Of a stretch of 34,803 nucleotides of DNA, positions 24,251 through 33,131 are shown in pieces (the stretch's first letter is position 1; each line of letters begins with the position of its first letter). Under the pieces are notes generated by a model. The model did no database searches. It saw only the letters and a program-made list of their open reading frames with translations, and had not been told where the DNA came from. The DNA comes from Proteobacteria bacterium UBA981 (lineage in GTDB: Bacteria > Pseudomonadota > Gammaproteobacteria > Ga0077536), in the NCBI GenBank assembly GCA_002292285.1, contig DBBP01000007.1, positions 1 through 34,803 of the forward strand, in the 5' to 3' direction. The translations under genes and the position numbers were made by a program.

Positions 24251-24628
24251 CGCTGCGCCCCCTTGCTGCGATACTGCGGGCGCAAAGAATAATCGCTGCT
24301 CACGTGGATGAGAAGCGCCTTGGGTCTGGCGACTAAGTCGTTGTCGGAGCTCGATGAAACTAAATCAAGACGCGCAGGTCAGCTAGTGTTGACGCTTTCC
24401 CGCACCTTGTGGAACACTCTGCGCGCCTTCGCTGCTGGCGACAGCAATTGTCCTGTCACGAAGCGCTTCGAGATTTAAACGATGAGTTGCGGGTAGTGCG
24501 ACCCGCACGGGCCCGCGTATTCCCGCCACGGCTTTGTACGACCGCCTGCCGCGAATGCCTGACACCGCCCGTGACGAGATGCGAGCGCTGCAGCTACTTT
24601 TACAAGACGAAAATGAGAGGTCCGCACG
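24251..24628. promoter_or_regulatory. Divergent intergenic region between mnmG and the ABC exporter
   Basis: These 378 bases must hold promoters in both directions. They contain a perfect 12-base palindrome, CGAAGCGCTTCG (24459-24470), a GACAG-8-CTGTC inverted repeat (24440-24457) and GCGGGT-6-ACCCGC (24489-24506), clustered within 70 bases. In gammaproteobacteria such as E. coli the replication origin lies beside mnmG. Here I find only poor DnaA-box matches (CGTGGATGA near 24303, TGTGGAACA near 24408, each 7 of 9) and no AT-rich unwinding tract, so oriC is not supported. No coding signature is seen on either strand; open frames here have no family features. Confidence 0.4.
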
Positions 24629-25597
24629 ATGGAGACGCTGATCGAAGTCGACGGTTTGAGCAAGAACTTCGGCGCCTTGAAGGCTGTCAGCAACATCTCG
24701 CTGAACGTCACGCGTGGCGAAGTACTCGGATTTCTGGGCCCGAATGGGGCCGGGAAATCTACCACGATGAAGATGATCACAGGATTTCTGGCGCCCACGG
24801 CAGGTCGGGTTTCGATTGCCGGCTTCGACATCGAAAAATCACCACTGGAAGCCAAAAGACGCATTGGCTATCTGCCCGAAGGAGCGCCGGCCTACGGCGA
24901 AATGACAGCCGCCGGATTCCTGGATTTCATTGCCGAAATCCGCGGCATCCCGCGCGCAGAACGCGGCGCGCGGATTAGTGAAGTGGTGGGGAAGATTCAT
25001 TTGGAGAAAGTCCTTCACCAACGTATCGAAACGCTCTCTAAAGGATTCAAACGGCGCGTGGGATTGGCTCAAGCGATACTCCACGATCCGGAGATTTTGA
25101 TTATGGACGAGCCGACTGATGGCCTCGATCCAAATCAAAAATTCGAAGTGCGATCGCTAATCCAGGAAATGTCCGCAGAGAAAGCGATTGTCATCTCCAC
25201 CCATATCCTCGAAGAAGTGGATGCAGTGTGCACCCGCGCGGTCATCATCGGCCAGGGCGAACTTATCTTCAGTGGCACCCCGCGCGAGTTGGCAGCGCGC
25301 TCGCGCTACCACAACGCCGCCACTGTCGTCGTGGCCGGTGACGACGCCGAGCGCGCAGAACAAGGCATCGCCGGCGTAGCGGGCGTCGCTGAGGTCGAGC
25401 GAAAAAACAGCGGAGACGATGTCCGGCTGACAGTCATTCCGAATGCGGGGGCAGCACCTGCAGCAGCCGTCCAGAAAAAGTTGGACGAGATGAACTGCCC
25501 CACTCATGAATTCTTCATCGAACACGGACATCTCGACGAGGTCTTCCGCACAATCACAAGTGCACCTGGCAACAACGGCGAGGTACATCGCACATGA
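24629..25597 (+). CDS. ABC transporter ATPase, GldA-like
   Basis: A 322-residue cytoplasmic ATPase. Walker A GPNGAGKST is at 37-45, the signature LSKGFKRRVGLAQA at 136-149 (the LSKG form usual for Gld/Nat-type exporters), Walker B ILIMDEPTDGLDP at 156-168 and the switch His at 192 (ISTHILEE). A C-terminal extension of about 100 residues has the regulatory fold often seen in ABC-2 ATPases. GAGAGG lies eight bases before the ATG. It heads a set of four genes with permease, GldG-like and DUF4340 proteins; the permease gene overlaps its stop by four bases. It pairs with that permease to make the exporter; substrate unknown. Confidence 0.93.
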   Translation: METLIEVDGLSKNFGALKAVSNISLNVTRGEVLGFLGPNGAGKSTTMKMITGFLAPTAGRVSIAGFDIEKSPLEAKRRIGYLPEGAPAYGEMTAAGFLDFIAEIRGIPRAERGARISEVVGKIHLEKVLHQRIETLSKGFKRRVGLAQAILHDPEILIMDEPTDGLDPNQKFEVRSLIQEMSAEKAIVISTHILEEVDAVCTRAVIIGQGELIFSGTPRELAARSRYHNAATVVVAGDDAERAEQGIAGVAGVAEVERKNSGDDVRLTVIPNAGAAPAAAVQKKLDEMNCPTHEFFIEHGHLDEVFRTITSAPGNNGEVHRT

Positions 25598-26328
25598 ATG
25601 GTCTTTTGACGATCTTTAAACGTGAACTAAAGGCCTACTTCGCGACGCCGGTCGCCTATGTATTCATCGTGATATTCCTGGTCTTAGTTGGCGTATTTAC
25701 GTTTTACGTCGGCGGTTTCTATGAACGCGCACAGGCTGATCTCGACCCGTTTCTCCAGTTCCATCCATGGCTTTACATGTTTCTGTTGCCCGCCATCTCA
25801 ATGCGACTGTGGTCAGAAGAACGCAAGGCCGGAACGCTTGAGCTGCTACTGACGCTACCGATATCACTTGCCGCCAGCGTGTTAGGCAAGTTCCTCGCCG
25901 CCTGGTGTTTTACCGCAGTTGCCCTCGCAGGGACGGTCCCGATTTGGATCACGGTCAACTATTTGGGCGACCCGGATAACACGGTGATCGCCGGCGGCTA
26001 TCTCGGCAGCCTGCTTATGGCCGGAGGATTTCTGGCCATTGGTTCCTGCATCTCTGCATTGACGAAAAATCAGGTTGTCGCATTCGTCATCAGTTTCGTG
26101 ATTTGTTTTGCGTTCAACCTCAGCGGTTACCCGATGGTCATTGATATTTTTAGTGCCTGGGCGCCGCAGGCAATCGTCGATGTGATCAGCTCATTCAGCT
26201 TTTTGACCCACTTCAACGCCATCCAGAAAGGCGTCATCGACATCCGTGATTTGATCTTCTTTGCGAGTCTGATCGCCTTTTGGTTGTACGCCAACATATT
26301 GGCAATCGAAATGAACAAAAGTAACTAG
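25594..26328 (+). CDS. ABC-2 type permease, GldF-like
   Basis: A 244-residue membrane protein with about six helices, no separate signal peptide, and the family start MNGLLTIFKRELKAYFATPVAYVFI. LPAISMRLWSEERKAGTLELLLTLP is the conserved cytoplasmic loop of ABC-2 permeases that faces the ATPase. The ATG overlaps the ATPase stop (ATGA), so the pair is translationally coupled. In Bacteroidetes GldF works with GldA and GldG in gliding; here the family occurs in a bacterium with no other gliding genes in the window, so a different cargo is likely. Confidence 0.92.
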   Translation: MNGLLTIFKRELKAYFATPVAYVFIVIFLVLVGVFTFYVGGFYERAQADLDPFLQFHPWLYMFLLPAISMRLWSEERKAGTLELLLTLPISLAASVLGKFLAAWCFTAVALAGTVPIWITVNYLGDPDNTVIAGGYLGSLLMAGGFLAIGSCISALTKNQVVAFVISFVICFAFNLSGYPMVIDIFSAWAPQAIVDVISSFSFLTHFNAIQKGVIDIRDLIFFASLIAFWLYANILAIEMNKSN

Positions 26329-26374
26329 ATCTCCCGCTGCCCCCGATACACATTCACGCAAACGATCGGTACTT

Positions 26375-28273
26375 ATGATGAATCGAAATCTTGTCACCGG
26401 AACTGGCCTGGTCATCGCACTTGCCCTGTTTCTCGGCATCAACGTGATCAGCAACCAGACGCTTACGTCCCTGCGCCTGGATGTCACCGAAAACAATCTG
26501 TACACACTCTCGCAGGGCACCCGCAATATTCTTGACCGTATCGAAGAGCCGGTGACGATTCGCCTCTACTACTCGGCCAAACAGTTCTCCGGCGTGCCGC
26601 AGTTGCTCAATTACGGCAAGCGAGTGCGCGATATGCTTGAAGAGTACGTCGCGGCAAGCGGTGGAAAAATCCAGTTGTTGATCGTTGATCCGGAGCCGTT
26701 CTCCGAAGCGGAAGACGAAGCGGTCAGTTTTGGCGTACGCCAGATGTCACTCAGTGCCGCCGGAGACGTTGGCTATCTGGGCATCGTTGGCACAAATACG
26801 ACGGACGACCAGGAAGTCTTGCCGCTGCTCAGCCCCGAACGTGAAGATGCATTCGAATACGAACTCACCAAACTGATCTACCAACTCGCCGATCCGAAAA
26901 AACGCGTAATTGGCGTCCTCTCAAGCTTGCCAGTGTTCGCGCCCCCTCCGGATCCGGCTACCGGGCAGGCGCGCGGCGCTGACTGGACGTCGTTCGTGCT
27001 CTTGAAAGAACTCAACGAGATTCGCGAGCTGGCACTCGATACCGATGCAATTGACGACGATATCGATACGCTCATCGTGATCCACCCAAAGGACCTGCCG
27101 AGAAAGACTGAATACGCCATTGACCAATTCGTACTGCATGGCGGCAAGGCCATCATTTTCGTTGATCCGATGGCAGAACAGGACGCCAATACGCCGGATC
27201 CTGAACGCCCTGGCGTCATGCCCGATCTCAGTTCCGATTTCGCCACCTTGTTCGAGAAATGGGGCGTACGCATGGTCGCGGATAAAATCGTGGGCGACCC
27301 AAACTCAGCGGTGCGCGTCAGCTTTCGCACTCAGCGTGGTTCCCAAGAGGTCGAGTATTTGCCCTGGCTACAACTCAAAGGACCGGCACTGAATGCAGAC
27401 GATTTCATCACCAACGAACTGAATCGCATCAACGTTGGGACCGCAGGTTCGCTCGAGGTCATTGAGGGGAGCAAGCTGGTGCACGTGCCGCTCGTTAAGG
27501 CTGCCGCGGACACGTCCGGGCTACTCGATCGCGATGCCGTTATCTTCGTGCGCGATCCAACCGGACTGCTCGACAGCTTCGTGGCGGACACCCAGGAGCA
27601 CGTCATAGCGATGCGAATTTCGGGCCCCGCAGAAACTGCCTTTCCTGATGGACGGCCGCTTGATGACGACGAAAAACGGGCCCCACAGGACGAAAGCTTC
27701 CTCGCCACGTCAGATGGCCCAATCAACCTTATTGTGCTCTCCGACACCGATATTCTCGCCGACCGCTTTTGGGTTAGGTTCAGCAGTTTCGCTGGTATGC
27801 GAATCCCAGAGACATTCGGCAATAACGCGGATTTTCTGGTCAATGCAGTCGACAACCTCGGCGGCAATGATGATCTGATCAGTCTGCGTAGCCGGGGTAA
27901 ATACACGCGTCCATTTCAAGTCGTGCAGGAGATTCAACGTAATGCTGAAGCGCAATTCCGCGATCGCGAACAGGCGTTGCAGCAGAAGCTTGCGGCGGCA
28001 GAGCAGAAATTATCCGAATTACAAAGTCAGCAGGGTGACAGCGGGGTATTGCTGACGCCCGAGCAGCGCACAGAGATTGAGCAGTTTCGCTTCGAGCAGG
28101 TGAAAACACGTAAGGAATTACGCGCTGTCCAACATGACTTACAAAGCAATATCGAGAGCCTCGGCATGTGGCTCAAGTTGATCAATACCGCCTTGATACC
28201 TTTCTTGATCACACTATTTGCAGTAGGCGTCAGTTTCTACTCCGTGCGCACCCGCCAGCGCTCAGCCAGCTGA
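26375..28273 (+). CDS. GldG-like ABC transporter-associated protein
   Basis: A 632-residue protein. The N-terminal helix (about 8-27, LVIALALFLGINVISNQ) leads into DVTENNLYTLSQGTRNIL and EPVTIRLYYS, the opening of the GldG-like extracytoplasmic domain. A second domain (about 180-260) has VIGVLSSLPVF and DTLIVIHPKDLPRKTEYAIDQFVLHGGKAIIFVDP. A coiled coil (about 535-590, REQALQQKLAAAEQKLSELQSQQ) and a final membrane helix (about 602-622) close it. Both ends are therefore membrane-anchored with a large periplasmic body. It follows the permease by 46 bases. The role is probably to gate or couple the exporter; substrate unknown. Confidence 0.88.
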   Translation: MMNRNLVTGTGLVIALALFLGINVISNQTLTSLRLDVTENNLYTLSQGTRNILDRIEEPVTIRLYYSAKQFSGVPQLLNYGKRVRDMLEEYVAASGGKIQLLIVDPEPFSEAEDEAVSFGVRQMSLSAAGDVGYLGIVGTNTTDDQEVLPLLSPEREDAFEYELTKLIYQLADPKKRVIGVLSSLPVFAPPPDPATGQARGADWTSFVLLKELNEIRELALDTDAIDDDIDTLIVIHPKDLPRKTEYAIDQFVLHGGKAIIFVDPMAEQDANTPDPERPGVMPDLSSDFATLFEKWGVRMVADKIVGDPNSAVRVSFRTQRGSQEVEYLPWLQLKGPALNADDFITNELNRINVGTAGSLEVIEGSKLVHVPLVKAAADTSGLLDRDAVIFVRDPTGLLDSFVADTQEHVIAMRISGPAETAFPDGRPLDDDEKRAPQDESFLATSDGPINLIVLSDTDILADRFWVRFSSFAGMRIPETFGNNADFLVNAVDNLGGNDDLISLRSRGKYTRPFQVVQEIQRNAEAQFRDREQALQQKLAAAEQKLSELQSQQGDSGVLLTPEQRTEIEQFRFEQVKTRKELRAVQHDLQSNIESLGMWLKLINTALIPFLITLFAVGVSFYSVRTRQRSAS

Positions 28274-28289
28274 ACACGAGGACGCGATC

Positions 28290-29441
28290 ATGAATGGAAA
28301 GTTTCTTGCGGTCATCCTCGTTACGGCCGTCATAATTGGTCTCGCCTGGAAAGTCACAGACGACCGGGCTCCGCAAACAGAAGTTCAGCGTGGCGCGCTG
28401 AATCCGGGACTGCTGGAACAGGTAAACAGCGCGCATCGCGTCGAGTTACGCTCAGCTAAAAGCACGACAGTCCTCTTGCGCAACGGGGATGACTGGCACA
28501 TCGAAAATAAAGACCAATTTTTAGCACAGCCCAGCCAAGTCCGGCGCGCCCTTTTGCAGTTGGCCGATTTACGCATCGTCGAAGCGAAGACAACCTCGCT
28601 AGCCCGCTATCCTAGGCTTGGCGTCAACGACGTAACTGACGAAAATGCTGAGGGCACGCTGGTCAAGGTCGACACTGCAGATCAGCAAACGCTACTTGAG
28701 CTTATCGCGGGTCATCGTCGCACCGGCGGCGCTGGTGACCAACGCTATGTGCGACACGCGGGGGAGGCGCAATCCTGGTTAGTCGAGGGCGCATTGGACG
28801 TGCCGAGCGATCCGATTCGCTGGCTCGAGACTTCCATCGCGGACGTCGACACAGAACGCGTCCGTGAGGTTTCAATTACAGGTCCCGAGCGCGTACCTAT
28901 TGTGCTCACTAAGCTAGAACGGGATGACGACTTTTTTTCGTTGCAAAATATCCCGGAAGGCTATGAAGCGAAATCGAAATCAACGGTGTCCAGTATCGGC
29001 GCTTTACTCCTCGACCTACGCTTCAATAATGTTGCGACAGCAAGCCGGGTCGCCGATACAGCACCACAGCGACACATTGAATTGACAACCTTCGACGGTC
29101 TGCGCGTGCGCATCGACGAATTTTCGCTCGATGAAGAATCCTATGCACGCTTCAGCTTTAGCTTCGATGAGATGCCGGTAGCCGGTCTCGATGGGGACAT
29201 TGCTGCAACGGAAGATTCATTAGCGCAGTCAGATGAAAGCGAATCAGCAGCGGGTACCGGCTCGCAAGATGCCACAGACGCCATCGACAGCGATGTCGAT
29301 GACACCGAGTCGGTGGCCGATGAGGCCGCGCGTCTTGCTGCGCGAACTGCGAATTGGATATATGTTCTACCCGATTACAAAAAGCGCATGTTTCAGCGTG
29401 ACTTCGACAGCCTGATTAAAGAACAGCAAGAGTCCGAGTAA
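28290..29441 (+). CDS. DUF4340 domain protein
   Basis: A 383-residue protein with an N-terminal membrane helix (about 5-22, FLAVILVTAVIIGLAW) and a periplasmic body matching DUF4340. Repeated beta-rich units have the LLRNGDDWHIENKDQFLAQPSQVRRALLQLADLRIVEAKT pattern of short motifs. A long acidic insert rich in Asp, Glu and Ser (about 305-350, SDESESAAGTGSQDATDAI and onward) separates the last domain from the terminal ANWIYVLPDYKKRMFQRD block. It begins 16 bases after the GldG-like gene, as in other gammaproteobacteria where these four genes go together. No enzymatic motif is visible; it is probably a structural partner of the exporter. Confidence 0.87.
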   Translation: MNGKFLAVILVTAVIIGLAWKVTDDRAPQTEVQRGALNPGLLEQVNSAHRVELRSAKSTTVLLRNGDDWHIENKDQFLAQPSQVRRALLQLADLRIVEAKTTSLARYPRLGVNDVTDENAEGTLVKVDTADQQTLLELIAGHRRTGGAGDQRYVRHAGEAQSWLVEGALDVPSDPIRWLETSIADVDTERVREVSITGPERVPIVLTKLERDDDFFSLQNIPEGYEAKSKSTVSSIGALLLDLRFNNVATASRVADTAPQRHIELTTFDGLRVRIDEFSLDEESYARFSFSFDEMPVAGLDGDIAATEDSLAQSDESESAAGTGSQDATDAIDSDVDDTESVADEAARLAARTANWIYVLPDYKKRMFQRDFDSLIKEQQESE

Positions 29442-29562
29442 CTTCGAGCGAGCTTACGGTTACCCGTTGACGTTGCCTGCGGGCGCATAGAAGTGATCCA
29501 TTCGGGTAGCGCCATCGCGGCGTCGGGACGCTCTTGGCATGTCCTTGGCGGGGAGCAACGGC

Positions 29563-29568
29563 TATACT
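29563..29568 (+). promoter_or_regulatory. Possible -10 element before glyQ
   Basis: TATACT lies about 40 bases before the glyQ start, within the 166-base gap after the DUF4340 gene. No good -35 stands at the right distance, so this is only a candidate. I see no T-box or other riboswitch in this gap. Confidence 0.3.
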
Positions 29569-29607
29569 GCGCCCCGACTCAAAGCCGGCCCGCCTAAACC
29601 GCCCGTC

Positions 29608-30537
29608 ATGACCCAAGCTGCAAATCCCGCATCGACTTTTCAGTCGCTGATCTTCGAACTTCAGCGCTATTGGAGCGATAAAGGGTGCGTCATTTCGCAG
29701 CCTTATGACATGGAAATGGGCGCCGGCACGTTTCATCCGGCGACCTTCCTGCGTGCGATCGGCCCCGAGCCATGGCGCGCCGCCTATGTGCAGGCGTCGC
29801 GGCGCCCGACCGATGGCCGCTATGGGGAAAACCCGAATCGGCTGCAACATTACTACCAGTTTCAGGTGCTGATGAAACCGTCACCAGACGATATTCAAGA
29901 CCTGTATCTCGAATCACTGCAACATCTGGGCATCGATTTGCACACCCACGACGTCCGCTTCGTCGAAGACAACTGGGAATCACCGACGCTCGGTGCCTGG
30001 GGACTCGGCTGGGAGGTGTGGCTGGATGGGATGGAAATTACCCAGTTCACTTATTTCCAGCAAGTTGGCGGTCTGGATTGCCGGCCAGTGTCCGGGGAAA
30101 TCACCTATGGCCTCGAGCGCATCGCCATGTACCTGCAAAACGTCAATTCCGTTTATGACCTGGTCTGGACTGAGCACGATGGTGCTCGGGTCACCTATGG
30201 CGACATTTACCACCAGAACGAAGTCGAAATGTCCGCCTACAACTTCGAGCATGCGGATGTGACCGCCTTGTTTGCCACCTTCGACCAATGCGAGCAAGAA
30301 GCACAGCGTCTCATTGAGTTGAATTTGCCGCTTCCCGCCTACGAACAAATGGTCAAAGCGTCACACACATTCAATCTCCTGGACGCTCGGCGCGCTGTAT
30401 CTGTCACGGAACGACAGCGCTATATATTGCGTGTGCGGGCGTTAGCACGCGCCATTGCGGAAACCTATTACGCAGCACGCGAGTCGCTTGGCTTCCCGCT
30501 CGTGGTCAATCAAAAAACGGTCGCAACTGCATCGTGA
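29608..30537 (+). CDS. glyQ: Glycyl-tRNA synthetase alpha subunit
   Basis: The 309-residue catalytic alpha chain of the heterotetrameric bacterial GlyRS, a class II synthetase charging tRNA-Gly. FELQRYWSDKGCVISQPYDMEMGAGTFHP is diagnostic, followed by YVQASRRPTDGRYGENPNR (motif 2) and GLERIAMYLQ (motif 3). ATG 29608 gives the family-typical start MTQAANPASTFQSLI; the frame is open 23 codons further upstream without similarity. Its stop overlaps the GTG of glyS (GTGA). Confidence 0.97.
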   Translation: MTQAANPASTFQSLIFELQRYWSDKGCVISQPYDMEMGAGTFHPATFLRAIGPEPWRAAYVQASRRPTDGRYGENPNRLQHYYQFQVLMKPSPDDIQDLYLESLQHLGIDLHTHDVRFVEDNWESPTLGAWGLGWEVWLDGMEITQFTYFQQVGGLDCRPVSGEITYGLERIAMYLQNVNSVYDLVWTEHDGARVTYGDIYHQNEVEMSAYNFEHADVTALFATFDQCEQEAQRLIELNLPLPAYEQMVKASHTFNLLDARRAVSVTERQRYILRVRALARAIAETYYAARESLGFPLVVNQKTVATAS

Positions 30538-32603
30538 AACAAACCCTGCTTATCGAAATTGGCACCGAAGAACTACCGCCCAAAGCGTTGTCGAAGTTGT
30601 CTGCGGTATTTCGCGAAGGCATCGAAAAAGGCCTGCGCGCCGAGAGTTTCAGCTTCGATTCGGCCACCGCTTACGCCACTCCGCGGCGCCTTGCGGTAAG
30701 CATAGCGGGGCTCGATGGCACCCAGCCTGATCGTGTGGAGCAACGCCGCGGTCCGGCAGTGGCTGCCGCGTTCGACGCGGCCGGCGAACCGACCAAGGCA
30801 GCACTCGGTTTTGCGCGCTCGTGTGGGGTTGAAATCGAGGCACTCGGTCGCCTTGAAACCGAACAAGGTGCATGGCTCTCGTTCGAACGCGAGGTCACGG
30901 GACAAGCTATCGAAACCGTCGTAGCAGCTCTGATTAGCGCAGCCCTGAACGCATTACCCATCCCCAAACGCATGCGTTGGGGCGCGGGAGAAGTCGAATT
31001 TGTGCGCCCGGTCAAGTGGGTCACGGTCCTGTTCGGCGATGCCTTGGTCGCGTGTGATGTCATGGGGCTCGCGAGTGGCAGGACGACTCGGGGCCACCGA
31101 TTTCACGCGCCCGGGACCATCGAATTGAGCCATGCAGAGTCCTATTCGGAGCAACTCGAGGCCGACGGTTATGTCGTCGCATCGTTCGAGAAACGCCGTC
31201 AACTCATCCTTGATCTGATTAAGGCCGAACGCGAGACGCTCGGCGGTGAGGCTGTGATCGACAAGGATTTACTCGATGAAGTCACGGCTCTGGTCGAATG
31301 GCCGGTGGTGATTTGTGGTCAGTTCGAAGCGCACTTCCTCGAACTGCCCCCGGAAGTTCTGATCGCATCGATGCAAGACCACCAAAAATATTTCCCAGTG
31401 CGCAAACCGGATGGCCAGTTAACCAATCGCTTTATTACGATAGCTAATCTCCAGAGCAAGGACCTCAGCGTTGTCCAGGACGGCAATGAACGGGTCATTC
31501 GCCCGCGCCTGTCAGACGCAAGTTTTTTCTATCGGACAGATCGAGGGCAGGCTCTGGAGACGCGCCTGGAAGGCCTGGCAGATATGGTGTTCGAGAAGCG
31601 CCTCGGTTCGCTGCAAGACAAAACACTTCGCGTGCAGAAAGTCGCGACGGAGATCGCTGCACTTGGTCATTGCGAAACTGATTCCGCCGTGCGCGCGGCG
31701 CTTCTGTCGCGCTGCGATCTGTTGTCAGAAATGGTCGGTGAGTTCCCTGAACTGCAAGGCACGATGGGCGGGTATTACGCCGCTGCCGACGGCGAAACGA
31801 ATGTGGTGGCTGAGGCGATTGGCGAGTTTTATTTTCCACGCTTCTCTGGCGACCGAATTCCACGCACAGAAGTCGGTCGGTGTATCGCAATAGCCGACCG
31901 CCTGGATTCACTGGTCGGTATATTTGGAATCGGATCTGCGCCGACCGGCGACAAGGACCCGTTTGCACTCCGGCGTGCAGCGTTGGGTACCGTACGCGTG
32001 TTAATTGAAGGAGAAATCGACCTCAACCTGATCGACGCGATTGGTTTGGCCTGTAACGCCTACGGCGACATCGAGCTCGCTGATGACACAGCAACTGCCG
32101 TCTACGACTTCGCGCGCGAGCGTATGCGAGGCTACTACCTCGACCAGGGCGTGCCGAGCGATGTCTGTACTGCAGTTTTCGCCAACAATCCCGGTTCTCC
32201 TCTGGAAGTATCCCGTCGCATCGCTGCGCTGGTCGAATTTCGTGCCCTCGACGCTGCCGTTGCGTTATCTGCGGCCAACAAGCGCATCTCTAATATCCTC
32301 AAGAAACTGGATGCCGACGTTCCGGGCCAGTGGCGGCGTGAACGTTTAAGCGAAGCCGCAGAGATCGAACTGGCAACACAGCTCGACGCTATTCGCGATG
32401 GCGCAGAAGTCGATTTTCGCGCGCACGACTACAGCGCTTTCATGCAGCGCCTGGCGAGCCTGGACGGTGCTGTCGACAGTTTTTTTGATGAAGTTATGGT
32501 CATGAGCGATGATCTCGACCTGCGTAACAACCGCCTGGCACTGCTCGCTGACCTACATGAACTGTTTACGCGTGTCGCCGATATTTCTCACCTCCACGCA
32601 TAG
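30534..32603 (+). CDS. glyS: Glycyl-tRNA synthetase beta subunit
   Basis: The 689-residue beta chain, which binds tRNA and is required for charging. The N-terminus LLIEIGTEELPPKAL and the motifs FATPRRL-like YATPRRLAVSI, SMQDHQKYFPV, GSLQDKTLRV and DPFALRRAALGTVRVL are typical. The C-terminal domain, from about 580 to the end, is the anticodon-binding type (MVMSDDLDLRNNRLALLADLHELF). The start is GTG, overlapping glyQ by four bases, so the subunits are co-translated in a 1:1 ratio. gmhB follows 12 bases later. Confidence 0.98.
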   Translation: MKQTLLIEIGTEELPPKALSKLSAVFREGIEKGLRAESFSFDSATAYATPRRLAVSIAGLDGTQPDRVEQRRGPAVAAAFDAAGEPTKAALGFARSCGVEIEALGRLETEQGAWLSFEREVTGQAIETVVAALISAALNALPIPKRMRWGAGEVEFVRPVKWVTVLFGDALVACDVMGLASGRTTRGHRFHAPGTIELSHAESYSEQLEADGYVVASFEKRRQLILDLIKAERETLGGEAVIDKDLLDEVTALVEWPVVICGQFEAHFLELPPEVLIASMQDHQKYFPVRKPDGQLTNRFITIANLQSKDLSVVQDGNERVIRPRLSDASFFYRTDRGQALETRLEGLADMVFEKRLGSLQDKTLRVQKVATEIAALGHCETDSAVRAALLSRCDLLSEMVGEFPELQGTMGGYYAAADGETNVVAEAIGEFYFPRFSGDRIPRTEVGRCIAIADRLDSLVGIFGIGSAPTGDKDPFALRRAALGTVRVLIEGEIDLNLIDAIGLACNAYGDIELADDTATAVYDFARERMRGYYLDQGVPSDVCTAVFANNPGSPLEVSRRIAALVEFRALDAAVALSAANKRISNILKKLDADVPGQWRRERLSEAAEIELATQLDAIRDGAEVDFRAHDYSAFMQRLASLDGAVDSFFDEVMVMSDDLDLRNNRLALLADLHELFTRVADISHLHA

Positions 32604-32615
32604 CGAACCGAGCTA

Positions 32616-33131
32616 ATGCGCACGCTGCTGCTTGATCGCGATGGTGTAATCAACCACGACTCGCACGACTTCATCCGCACAGCCGCCGATTGGCGCGCGT
32701 TTCCAGGAAGCCTTGAAGCAATCGTGCGCGCGCAACGCGCCGGCTATCGCATCGTTGTAGTCAGTAATCAATCCGGTCTCGCGCGCCGTTTGCTTGGTAT
32801 CGCGGATTTAAACGCTATTCACCGTCGGCTACAGGACGAACTTGAACGCATTGGCGGATACATCGACGCGTTTTTCTTTTGCCCGCACGGTCCGGATGAG
32901 GGCTGTCAGTGCCGAAAGCCAGCCGCAGGGCTATTGCAATCGGTACAACAGCGTCTGGGAATAGACCTCCAGGGCACACCGTTCGTAGGCGACCGCCTGA
33001 GCGACGTTGAGGCCGCCCGGGCTGTCGGCGCACGCCCAATTTTAGTCCGCAGCGGCATGCATGCAGTCCCAGATGATAGCGAGCTGGAGATCTTTGACGA
33101 CTTGAGCTGCGCAGTGACCGCACTGCTGTGA
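32616..33131 (+). CDS. gmhB: D-glycero-D-manno-heptose 1,7-bisphosphate 7-phosphatase
   Basis: A 171-residue HAD phosphatase in ADP-heptose synthesis for the LPS inner core. The nucleophile motif LLLDRDGVIN is at residues 4-13, SNQSGLARR is motif 2, and VGDRLSDVEAARAVGA is motif 4. The structural zinc site CPHGPDEGCQCRKP is complete (Cys, His, Cys, Cys), which separates GmhB from histidinol phosphatase relatives in the absence of a fused HisB domain. It overlaps plsC and follows glyS, an order common in gammaproteobacteria. Confidence 0.94.
   Translation: MRTLLLDRDGVINHDSHDFIRTAADWRAFPGSLEAIVRAQRAGYRIVVVSNQSGLARRLLGIADLNAIHRRLQDELERIGGYIDAFFFCPHGPDEGCQCRKPAAGLLQSVQQRLGIDLQGTPFVGDRLSDVEAARAVGARPILVRSGMHAVPDDSELEIFDDLSCAVTALL

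Noticed and set aside
24251..24628. Replication origin oriC
   Set aside because: Only weak DnaA-box matches and no AT-rich unwinding region are seen; the gene order alone does not justify the call.
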